Positions 40,223 to 49,031 of a DNA stretch of 64,000 bases are shown here, piece after piece. The stretch's first letter is position 1. The number at the start of each line of letters is the position of its first letter. This DNA comes from Paulinella micropora. Lineage: Eukaryota; Cercozoa; Imbricatea; Euglyphida. The stretch covers positions 6,679 to 70,678 of the forward strand of contig BJOX01000041.1 in assembly GCA_009731375.1 (NCBI GenBank), written 5' to 3'. The position numbers and the translations under genes were made by a program. Under the pieces are notes generated by a model that did not search any database, was not told the origin of the DNA, and worked only from the letters and a program-made list of their open reading frames with translations.

Positions 40223-41167
40223 CCGGGCTCACCTGCGGACAGCGTGGCTACGGCGGGACAATTCTCTACGTGCAGGTATTCCAGCTGTGGCAGGGCGGGG
40301 AGCAGCAGGTGGAGGTCGGGGGTCCACAGGCCGCGCAGCACCAGCCGGCGGAGCCGTAAGTGGCCGGCTAGGAAGCCCAGGCCCCGCAGGCTAGAGCAAG
40401 AGGCCAGCTCGAGCTCTTCTAGGTTGGGCCAGCGCGCCAGAGCCTCCGCCTGGGACAGCAAGGGGCAGTGGCGGAGGCTGAGCGTCCTGAGCCGGGCGGC
40501 CGACCGCTGCAGCGACCCTAGGCTGAACGCCGGTCTGATGTGCGAGAGCCTGACACAGCGGAGCTCGGGCAGCAGGGCCAGGCCGCTGATATCTTGCAAG
40601 GAGGAGCAGTGCTCCAGCTGCAGCTCGGCCAGGCGGGGTGCCAGCACGTGCAGCCCGTGCAGCGAACGCAGCTGGGGGGCCCGGCCCAGGGTACAGCCTG
40701 CGCAGGCGCGCCCCGCCCAGGCCGCCCGGCGGCAGCTCGCGCAGGTAGCAGAGGGGTCCGCGGGGCCCCGCCGCCGGGGGGCCGCTCGCGTGCAGTGCGC
40801 TCAGCAACGCCAGCTCTCGCACATCCAGGGAGGGCAGCAGACCGCCCGCTCGTTCCCACTCGGCCACGCTGCCGATGAACAGGCGCCTGACACGGACTCC
40901 CAGGCTTTGTAGTAGCTGCTGCGTGCCCAGGGAGGGCGCGTGGCCTAGCACCAACGGCCGCGGCCACAGCGCGGGCTGGTCCCGCAGGCCCCAGAGGCCC
41001 CCGACACGTACGCGCAGCAAAGTGAAAAGGATACAGGCCGGCAGAAAAGACAGGATCTCTTTCTGCAGCTCGACGGGCAGCGAATCGCCGTCGTCCGCGG
41101 CCGCCGTCGGCGTGGGGGTGGGCGGCCGGCCGGGCGGCTGGTCCGCGGGGCTGGGCAAGCTCTCCAT
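40223..41167 (-). CDS. F-box/LRR protein, frameshifted and cut by a gap
   Basis: Start chosen at 41167 (MESLPSPADQPPGRPP). Residues about 32-75 form an F-box (DSLPVELQKEILSFLPACIL, then DQPALW), the adaptor that docks SCF ubiquitin ligases. LRRs follow after a frame change near 40680 (LAELQLEHCSSLQDISGLAL; LEELELASCSSLRGLGFLAG; LEYLHVENCPAVATL). The 3' end runs into the gap at 40213-40222. Giant viruses often carry such F-box proteins to redirect host ubiquitylation; host origin is also possible. Confidence 0.68.
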
Positions 41168-41307
41168 AGCGCCGGGCGCGGGGACAGGAAACGGCTCGGC
41201 CTGGGGGAGGACCCGAGCTTCTTCTGCCTGCCGCTTTTTCTGCGCAGCCGGTCCCGGCCGCCCCTGCGTCCCCTCCAGGGAGGGGGCGCAGGCGCGACCC
41301 ACTTTCC

Positions 41308-41455
41308 CCCCTCCTGCCCCCCCTCCGTGCACCCCGGCCGCAGGGGCACCCTCCTCCGTGCACCCCGGCCGCAAGGGGCACCCCCCTCCGTGCACCCCGG
41401 CCGCGGGGCACTCCCCTCCGCGCACCCCGGCCGCGGGCACGCCAGGGCCCCCTCC
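41308..41455. repeat. GC-rich minisatellite, about 29-bp unit, four to five copies
   Basis: Tandem copies of CCCTCCGTGCACCCCGGCCG with variable spacers (ACTCCCC, AAGGGGCAC) lie upstream of the F-box gene start. It lies in the 5' flank; repeats translate in every frame and are not coding. Confidence 0.85.
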
Positions 41456-41553
41456 CCGGGCGGCGGGGGCTGCCCTGGACAGGAGGTCGCGGCCGCCCCT
41501 CCCCCCTCCCGGGGCGAGGGGTGGGGAACCTGGGGCGGCGGGAGAGGACGGAC

Positions 41554-41564
41554 NNNNNNNNNNC

Positions 41565-41595
<31 letters not shown>

Positions 41596-41600
41596 GCGAC
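41554..41600. other. Assembly gap (10 N) and poly-G run
   Basis: 10 N followed by about 30 G; a homopolymer-associated break as elsewhere in the block. Confidence 0.9.
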
Positions 41601-42071
41601 CACCCGGCCTCGCTTGACCGAGGGCTGGCCGGCCTGGGGACTGACCGGCGGTGTGGTGGCTGCGTACCGCCGTGGCTTGCGAACCCCGCGGCCGAGGGGT
41701 TGGCCGCCGCGGGCCAGCCTTGCCCGGGGCTCGACGGCACCAGAATCCTCACGGCGCGCTTCGCGTCCCGCCGTGATGCGCCGGTCGCATTCCTGCCCAG
41801 CCCGTGCGGTCGCTGCGGCCGGCCCTAGTACGACTGCGCCAGCCAGCGCTGTGGAGATTATGAAAAAAAGGCCCTGCCTCTCAGCAGGAAGGGCCGCAGC
41901 CCCCCTCCCGACCGGCGCAAGGAAAGTATGTCGTCATCGGTTATCACCTTGGAGTCCTAGAGTTTTTAATGAAGTAGAGAGAACAAAATACTGGTGCTGC
42001 TTCCGAGGAGGTCCTGCGCTGCCCGGGGGGGGGGGGGGGGGGGGCCCCCCCCCCCCCCCCGNNNNNNNNNN
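41601..42071. other. Intergenic with poly-G/C runs and gap, 3' flank of the PhyH gene
   Basis: No supported gene. A segment at 41930-42010 has lower GC and could be the 3' untranslated end of the PhyH-like gene. Poly-G/poly-C at 42026-42061 and a 10-N gap (42062-42071) follow. Confidence 0.5.
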
Positions 42072-43241
42072 CAGCCCCGCCCAGGCTAGGGGCAGGAAAA
42101 AGCGGGAGCGCGGGTACACTAGCACTTCCGTCCGGGCCCGGGCGGGCTCGATCCAGTGCGTGGTCAGGGCCCCCTTGTCTACCCACGCGCGCCGCTGCGC
42201 TGCCAGCCGTTCCTTTTCCGCCGCCGTAAAGTTCGCGGCCGGGACCACGTGCACGTAGCCTACGACACGCAGCAGCGGAGAACTCACGAGCCACGGGTCC
42301 CGCGGCCGGGTCCCCCGGAGCGCAGGCGCGTTGCAATGGATCGCCGCTGAATGCCAAAGAACCAGGGCCCCCGCGGGTGCAGCTACCCGGCAGGGCTCGA
42401 GCCCCCGGCCCTGCAGCCACGTTCGCAGCGCGGGCAGCGGGCCGAGCGGCAGGTAGTTTTTCTTGGTGCCCGCGTAGCCAAAGCTGCGCAGCAGGTCCTC
42501 GTGCAGACCCAGCGTGTGCGAGCCCGGCACACACACGAGGCCACCCGTCGACGCATCGGCCGGCAAGAGATTGACGAACGACTGCAAGTGATCCCTGAGG
42601 TAAGCCTCTCCGGTCTTGTCGGTGGGACCCAGGTCCACGTGGAACCATAAACCCTTGGTCACCATCTTCTCCGCCTCTTCCCTCGGCAGCTCGCCGCGCG
42701 CGGTTTTGTCCCGCGCGAGCCAGTAGTTACGGAAAAGGCCCAGCGTGTCGAAGCTGACCAGTAAGTCCTCGGCGCCAAAAAACGCCACGAAAAAGCGCTC
42801 CAGCGCGTAGCGGCGGAGCTCCCACGCGAGGCGGCCCGTGTGTAGACCCGACCGGCCGTCCTTGACAATACCCACCGACGCGATGCCAGGCCAGTTCTTG
42901 TTGACAAAAGTCGTGATGTCGTCGGCTCTGATCCCCGTCCCAAGCTTCTGTAAGTCAGAGTAGGCCAGGTCCAGGAGAGGCTGGATTTCCGCCGGCTGCA
43001 ACAAGCCTCGCACCACCGCCAGCCCGTGCTGCTGCAGTGACCCTTGGATCCCCTGGAGATCCCGTAGCTCGAAACGCTCGGTCCAGCACGGTAGGCTCTC
43101 CTGCCACGCCTCCAAGGCCCCCCTCTGCTCGGCGGCTGGCTTACCTTTCTTGGCCTTGGGCTGTCGTGGACCGGCCGGGGGGGCCTGTGTGGTTTTGCGT
43201 TTCTTGGGTGGCGGCTGTGCGGGCGCGTGTTCGCTAGACAT
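42072..43241 (-). CDS. Phytanoyl-CoA dioxygenase (PhyH)-like oxygenase
   Basis: Fe(II)/2-oxoglutarate dioxygenase-like protein. Start chosen at 43241 (MSSEHAPAQPPPKKRK), giving a basic disordered N-terminus, then the oxygenase domain: LAVVRGLLQPAEIQPLLDLA, the first metal pair in GLWFHVDLGPTDKTGEAYLR (HxD), GGLVCVPGSHTLGLHED, and the distal His in ALVLWHSAAIHCNAPALRG. Intact through about 385 codons; the C-terminus enters the gap at 42062. Substrate unknown; PhyH-like proteins are frequent in giant viruses and may modify lipids, proteins or nucleotides. Confidence 0.75.
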
Positions 43242-43314
43242 CTGAGCGAGACACTGGGTCGAAGGCTGGAGTACGAATTCTGGGGGCTGCCGCTGGGGAC
43301 ACGGGCCGAGCGGG

Positions 43315-43370
43315 GGGGGGGGGGGGGGGGGGGGGGGCGGGGGGGGGGGGNNNNNNNNNNNNNGGGGGGG
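43315..43370. other. Poly-G runs and assembly gap
   Basis: About 35 G interrupted by one C, then 13 N (43351-43363). Confidence 0.9.
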
Positions 43371-43576
43371 CGCACGCGCACAGTGGCCTCGCCGTGCTCG
43401 CGCGCGGGTCCCCGGGCGCGCGTCCCCGGGCGCGCGGGCGGGCGCCGGCGAGCGGGAACGGGGGGGGCGCGCCTCCCCCCCCTGCAGGAGACGGGGGGTT
43501 GGTGCTAGGGGGGAAGCGCCCTCCTCCACCACTTTCCGGTTTCCCTGCACTTTGTCAAGTGCTACCTAGGCTTGAG

Positions 43577-44020
43577 ATGGATCCCGCTGGCACCACGACG
43601 ACGCTCCGCCAGGAGAAGAAGACAGTGAAGGTGCGTATGTTTCGTAGGTTTCTGTGTGTGCATGTTGTGCTAGTCTGTGTATGTCCCCGTTTGCTTGTGT
43701 GTGGTCTGAGTCTCTGAATGCCCCGGCCATTTTGTGTTGGCTAGGAGCTACACCATCCTCGCTGTGTGGTCTGCGACGAAGACTTCTCTGATCAGCGCCC
43801 CGTGTACGTCATTTATAAGGGGGAAATGGTTCTGTCGTGGAGATCCTACTGTAGTCTGTTCTTGTGGATGGACTGCCCCCCGCCGCGCACTAAGCGCTAC
43901 CACCTACAGTGCATCCGTTTCTGTCCGGTATGTCCGCCAGGGTCTCAGGGCGAGCTACACGTGGGTTGTGACATTGTAGGGCATGCCCCTACGTCGTACA
44001 AACAGAAGCCCGAGTCGTAG
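43577..44020 (+). CDS. Small RING-like zinc protein with one intron
   Basis: Exon 1 is 43577-43630 (MDPAGTTTTLRQEKKTVK). A 114-bp intron, 43631-43744, begins GTGCGT and ends TTGGCTAG. Exon 2 continues in phase 0 as ELHHPRCVVCDEDFSDQRPV, and later HLQCIRFCPVCPPG, to TAG at 44018. The C-x2-C...C...H-x2-C-x3-C-x2-C order resembles a RING-type or related cross-brace. 109 residues. The intron is the only one I can support in the GC-rich block, so the gene is either host-derived or from a virus with spliceosomal introns. Confidence 0.65.
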
Positions 44021-44771
44021 GTAGCAAGCCCCGACGCTTGACCTTTTTGCCTGGACACGGGGTTAGTGTAGGAACATCCCTCCTTAAAACCATGAATAAC
44101 CAAGGCTGCGTCAACTCAGTGATAGCTTCGTGAATCCCTGAATTAGCTCAACTGTTTTAAGAATAGCATTATGTTAGCTTCATTCATTCCTGGGGAAAAG
44201 GGGGTGAGGGTCGTTTTCTGGTACGTACCTACCTGCATACGTGGCGTTCTTAGCAGTAAAAAAAACAAGGTAGCCTCCTCTCTGCTGACTAGCGGGCCGG
44301 GGGAAGGGATTGGCGGCCGGTGGCTCCGACTGCGTGCCAGCCCCGAACAAGGCCGGTCACCATTGCGTGTTGCTTGCCTTGGGCTCCGCTGGAGCTGCGG
44401 GCGGGCCCCTCTGGCCGCGGGACCGGCCGCCGCCGCTTTGTGTGTAGTCGTTGGGGTAACAGCTCGGTCGTGTAAGCTACACGGGGGTCTGGCTGTCCTG
44501 CAGCAGGCCTAGCTGCGGCCCGGCAAACGCCGTGCTTGTTGAGAGTTCGAGCACCACCTCTGACGGGCGTGTGCTGTTTCCGGTTGGCCTGGAAGAAGGT
44601 GGCAGGACGACGCCGTCCACTCGGCTGGCCCGCCGCGGGTGCCCCGCGCTCGCCACGCTCGCGAGCGGGGCGCGCGTGGGTGGGCGGGACAGGGCACGGG
44701 CGCGTGTGCGGGCGCGGGCTGCCAGGGACGGTGGCGCGTGCCTGGGGGGGGGGGGCGCCCTTTGCCCACGG
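44021..44771. other. Intergenic, with a shared 3'-flank motif
   Basis: No supported gene. At 44256-44300, AAAAAAAACAAGGTAGCCTC is followed by CTGACTAGCGGGCCGG; the same arrangement occurs downstream of the RING gene at 47668-47712. This may be a transcription-end or processing signal. The stretch ends at the large gap. Confidence 0.45.
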
Positions 44772-45365
44772 NNNNNNNNNNNNNNNNNNNNNNNNNNNNN
44801 NNNNNNNNNNNNNNNNNNNNNNNNNNNNNNNNNNNNNNNNNNNNNNNNNNNNNNNNNNNNNNNNNNNNNNNNNNNNNNNNNNNNNNNNNNNNNNNNNNNN
44901 NNNNNNNNNNNNNNNNNNNNNNNNNNNNNNNNNNNNNNNNNNNNNNNNNNNNNNNNNNNNNNNNNNNNNNNNNNNNNNNNNNNNNNNNNNNNNNNNNNNN
45001 NNNNNNNNNNNNNNNNNNNNNNNNNNNNNNNNNNNNNNNNNNNNNNNNNNNNNNNNNNNNNNNNNNNNNNNNNNNNNNNNNNNNNNNNNNNNNNNNNNNN
45101 NNNNNNNNNNNNNNNNNNNNNNNNNNNNNNNNNNNNNNNNNNNNNNNNNNNNNNNNNNNNNNNNNNNNNNNNNNNNNNNNNNNNNNNNNNNNNNNNNNNN
45201 NNNNNNNNNNNNNNNNNNNNNNNNNNNNNNNNNNNNNNNNNNNNNNNNNNNNNNNNNNNNNNNNNNNNNNNNNNNNNNNNNNNNNNNNNNNNNNNNNNNN
45301 NNNNNNNNNNNNNNNNNNNNNNNNNNNNNNNNNNNNNNNNNNNNNNNNNNNNNNNNNNNNNNNNN
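44772..45365. other. Assembly gap (594 N)
   Basis: Undetermined sequence; ORFs crossing it have no meaning. Confidence 0.95.
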
Positions 45366-45494
45366 GGGATGGGGGGCGCCCCCCCACGCGCGCGCCGGGG
45401 GGGGGGACGCGCCACTCCCCGTTCGGTAGCCGTCTGGGCCCAGGGGTGCACAAAGTCGGTTCTTGCCAACCTCGTACAGCGCCTAGCTGGCCTC

Positions 45495-47610
45495 ATGTTG
45501 CCCCTTCACCAGCCTACTACCGCGGCCACCGGCGGCGGCGCCAACGTCCCTGCCGACGCCGCGCAGCCCGCGCCCGCACCCCTCGAGCAGGGCTGGGAGA
45601 GCCTCTTGCAGGGTGTCCTGGAGGAGCGTTGGTCCCCGGCACAGGCGCACAGGCTCCAGTACTACCTCCACAGCGGCAGCCTCGAGACCGGTGGTCTGCA
45701 GGTGTGGAAGACCCTGGTCGCTGCCTTGCTCCCACGGCGCGAAGAGGAGGCGCTGCTGTTTTGCCTGCGCGCAGCACGCGCCAAGGTGCGAGACGCAATC
45801 GGTCTGCTGCGCGAGTGGAGCCAGGAAAAGCTGGCCGAGTGGGACGGCGCCGTGGCGCTGGGTACGGAGCTAGGGCTGGCGGTGGTCCAGGGCCCGTGCA
45901 CCCCGGCCGCACGCAAGCACGTGGAACGCCTCATCGGCGGGGCACCGGCGTCCGAGCTCGGGAGAATGGCCTGCGCACAGGCGGCGCCCGAAGTTTTCCT
46001 CGAACTGCTCCAGGGCCCCGACACTGAACTGGCCGCCTCGGGCGGCCGGCTGCTGGCGCGCGTGAAGCTCAACAGCCTGTCGCCCATGGCGTTCGCCCTG
46101 GCCTGGCTGCGGCTGCTGGCGGTGGCGACACTGCTGTGGTCTAGGGCCCTGGCCAGGTCTGCCTCGGAGCGCACCCTGCGCTCCTTGCTGGCGGGCCTGG
46201 GGGCCCGGCGCGGCGCGGCCAGGAAGCGGGCCGCGTCCAGGTTCCCCTTGGAGCTGCTGTTGGCGGACATACTGGGTGAATTGCGCGTGCCCCTGGCCGA
46301 GCCGAACGTGGCCGACGCGCGCCGGATGATAGCCATCCTGCGCGCCGCACTGCTCCAGTCGCAGCCCGAGGACTTTCGGCCGATCTTCCTGGACGCCGGT
46401 GCTTTGCTGCACTCTCGCAGCCTGGTCTGGCAGGTGGCGGCAGTCCTGCTGAGGTCCTCCTTGCTCCTGCACACTTTCCTGGGGCTGGGCACCCCGGTGT
46501 ACCAGCCGCCTTTGCCCTTCGAACTGCGGAGCCAGACGGTGCTCGAAATACTCTGCACGGGCTTGTGCGCCGAATACCCGTGCGTGAAGATGGCGAGCGA
46601 GGACTTTGCCGGTGTGTGGCTGATGCTCGATGTCCTGGCCCACTACGGCGCGGACCCGGCGTGCGAATGGCTCAGCGAGCAGAACTCCTACGCTTCGCAG
46701 TGCATGGGTGTGCGGTGGTGGCGCCTCAAGGCCCTGCTACGGGCCCGGGGGCTCCCCAGCCCTGCCTCGGCCGTGGACCTGTTGCGGACCATCGAACGCG
46801 CCGCCCGACTCATCGTCAACGAGCCGCCGGCCGAGCCCCAGCGCGACGAGCCTCAGCGCGAAGAGCCACCGGCCGCGCCCCAGCGCGACGAGCCTCCGGC
46901 CGAGCCACCGGCCGCGCCCCGGCGCGACGGGCCGCCTGCCGTGCCGGGGGCCGCAGCGTCCTCCGAGCAGCTGGGCTCGCTACTGCGCCGTGACCAGCCC
47001 TACCTCGCGCCGTCCCTGCCGGGGGGGGGGAGAATCCGCCGGTCCCGGCCTTGGGCGTGCTGCTGGAGGCAGGCGCCGGACGGGCCTGGCCCCACGGCTC
47101 CCGCGGGACGGCCCCGGGCCGGCGCAGCCAGAGACTGCACCAGAACCCGGCCGGGCGCCGGCCGGCCGTGCCCCCAGCCCTTGGCAATCAGTGCTGGAGA
47201 GGGGCAAAAGGCTGCGGACCTGCAACAAGAGGCTGGCCCGTGAACGGAAGAGACTACAGTCCGAGGTGGACAAGCTGACCTCCCAACACGAGACGCTCAG
47301 CCACCGCGGCCAAGAGCTCCAGGCCGAACAGGCGGCATTGCTGGCCGCCCTCAAGGGCCTGCGGAGGGCACAGCTCGGGCTGGCCGCCGAGGTCGCGGCC
47401 GCGCAAGCCACGCTGCAGCGGCTGCGGCAGGCCGCCGAGCAGGAAGAACCCCCGCGGGCTCGGACCTGTGACATTTGCGAAGAGGGCCCCCGGCCCCTGG
47501 TCGTGTTCGTCCCCTGCGGCCACGCCCGGGCATGCAGAGAGTGTGCGGCAGGGATGCGCGAATGCCCCTTCTGCCGGCGGGACATCCAGACCCTGGTGGT
47601 GCCGATCTAG
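45495..47610 (+). CDS. Large helical RING-finger protein (probable E3 ligase), frameshift in a G-run
   Basis: Start chosen at ATG 45495 (MLPLHQPTTAATGGG). The first 500 codons are helical and Leu/Ala-rich with no known domain (e.g. LQYYLHSGSLETGGLQVWKT), then Glu-Pro-Pro-Ala-Arg-Asp repeats (EPPAEPQRDEPQREEPPAAP). At 47022-47031 a run of ten G shifts the frame; the next frame gives a coiled coil (LQSEVDKLTSQHETLSHRGQ) and a C-terminal C3HC4 RING: CDICEEGPRP, FVPCGHARACRECA, ECPFCRRDIQ. A C-terminal RING after a coiled coil is the layout of IAP/MIB-type ubiquitin ligases. The shift is probably a homopolymer error. Confidence 0.72.
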
Positions 47611-47667
47611 GCGGGCTCGGGGTGAGCCCGCGCTTGCCGTCGCCTCCTCACGCGCTGTGTGCCTAAA

Positions 47668-47712
47668 ATTAAAAAAAGGTAGCCTGTCTCTCCTGATTAG
47701 CGGTCCGGTGGC
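47668..47712. terminator. Shared 3'-flank motif, copy 2
   Basis: AAAAAAAGGTAGCCTGTCTC and CTGATTAGCGGTCCGG, about 60 bp after the RING gene stop, match 44256-44300. Conservation between two unrelated loci in the same block suggests a transcript-end element. Confidence 0.45.
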
Positions 47713-47832
47713 TCTGACGGCGGGCCGGTGCTAACGGCCGGGGATGGGGCTGCGCTGGCACACGCACGCACGGGCGTAAGCCTGCTAGCTGGAGTAGGCG
47801 ACGCCAGGGATTTACTTGTACACTGACAGTAG

Positions 47833-48457
47833 CTACTCGGGGAATAGCTCTACCGGGGTGAACCTTCCTTCTAGGGTAAGAGCTTCTATCGCCTCTCTGT
47901 TAATTGTATCCGGCCGGTAGTACCAGTCAAAGTCCACCGGGCCAAAGCCCCTATCTTTTCTAACCCGGTTGAAGTCCGCCAGGAGCCGGTACCACTCGGG
48001 GTCCGGTTTCTCCAAGCACAAAGATAATTTCCGCAGGGTCTCGATCTCCGCCACCAGCTCCACCAGGACGATCCCGTCGAACCAAACAGCCTCTTGAAAT
48101 CTGTCCAGCCTCACATCTAGCACTTGCAACGGCGGCTGGAGCAGTGTCTGCAGCTGAGGGTAAGACAGGTAGGTATCGTCTATCGCCAGGTCAGCTAGCT
48201 TCGGCATTCGCGGTATCGCTCCCTTGACGACGTCGAAGTCAGAGAGGCTGAGCTTCTTCACTCTCTCCAGGCGAGCCCATTCAGCCTGCTGCAGCTCCAG
48301 GCGTCGGTATCTCGACTGCAAAGTAACACAGGTGGCCCTTAAGGCTACCTCCAGCAGAGTGGTTGTTGGTCCCCGTTTGAACGCGCACAGGACGTTGGAC
48401 ACTGACCCCGGCTCTGGGTGCGGCGTCGCTAGCGAGAGGAACTCCAGCTGTTCAAGA
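47833..48457 (-). pseudogene. LRR-like protein, 5' cut by the transposon
   Basis: An open frame of about 225 codons ending at 47833. LRR-like segments (LEFLSLATPHPEPGSV; VKKLSLSDFDVVKGAIPRMP; LADLAIDDTYLSYPQLQTLL) continue up to 48457. The first 18 codons shown by the open frame (to 48513) belong to the transposon TIR. Together with the fragment at 63688-64000, on the same strand, it may be one gene split by the 15-kb insertion. Confidence 0.6.
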
Positions 48458-48530
48458 CATGATCCTCTTCCTGATACGAAGGGCCGGAAGGTCGTAGGTC
48501 GTAAGGATTGCACAAATTTGCGTAGTCACT
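48458..48530 (+). repeat. Left TIR of the 15-kb transposon
   Basis: The first 28 bases (CATGATCCTCTTCCTGATAC, then GAAGGGCC) match the right end exactly. Beyond that, GGTCGTAGG and ATTTGCGTA blocks recur at the right end in the same order with gaps. Confidence 0.8.
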
Positions 48531-49031
48531 ACCGGCATGCTTTTTATGTTATTAAAAGTCGTAGTAAATAGCAAAAACAACTTTTATTAGTTTATATTAA
48601 TATAATAATGCATTTTGACTACTTAAATATAGCCTACGGCAACGCAAAGATAGCTGTACTACACATTCCAGACTGCTATGTGCCTGACGGTAAAGTCCGC
48701 TTCCCCAGGCTGTGTAGCCGCGAATTAAGTAACAAAACAACGCAAAGCTGCAAAAAGAAAGCAAATTATAAATTGTCTGTGTTTTCCCTCCTCCGGTGGC
48801 ACTTGGAGCGCCACCGGACTGCGTACGCAGGCTACCGCGCCACCCCACCCGTGATACCCACGTCAGGAGGGCAAGTCCGAATCCTAGCGCGGTACAACAC
48901 AAATTACACAACAAAATCAATCATAAACAGTAAAGTCAAGAGAGAAAATGAAAGTTAATGCTCTCTCCTGCCTCCGGTGGCACTTGTGGCGCCACCGGAG
49001 GCGAGTATGCTACCTTGTACGCGCTAACGGT
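48531..49031. other. Subterminal noncoding region with two GGTGGC hairpins
   Basis: No supported gene. Two strong palindromes: CCGGTGGCACTTGGAGCGCC-ACCGG near 48793 and CCTCCGGTGGCACTTGTGGC-GCCACCGGAGG near 48970. Both belong to the hairpin family spread through the element. Confidence 0.6.

Larger units (their letters stand above)
33435..48457. other. GC-rich giant-virus-like block (probable endogenous viral DNA)
   Basis: Composition switches within a few bases at 33434 from balanced to strongly GC-rich, and gene density rises. Several genes belong to families typical of large DNA viruses: UL52-like PrimPol, RPB10-like RNA polymerase subunit, C2H2 plus nuclease-like protein, PhyH dioxygenase, many LRR/F-box and RING proteins. 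Intergenic gaps are short and all but one gene lack introns. The block resumes after the transposon, at 63625. A GC-rich host region with captured genes cannot be excluded; core genes such as a capsid or DNA polymerase would be decisive and are not in the window. Confidence 0.65.

Noticed and set aside
44532-47243. A 903-codon ORF spanning the 594-N gap
   Set aside because: The gap contributes a third of its length; only the part from 45495 is supported as the RING gene.
48608-48958. A 116-codon ORF with MHFDYLNIAYGNAKIA start
   Set aside because: It runs through a hairpin of the dispersed GGTGGC family and shows no conserved pattern; treated as noncoding.
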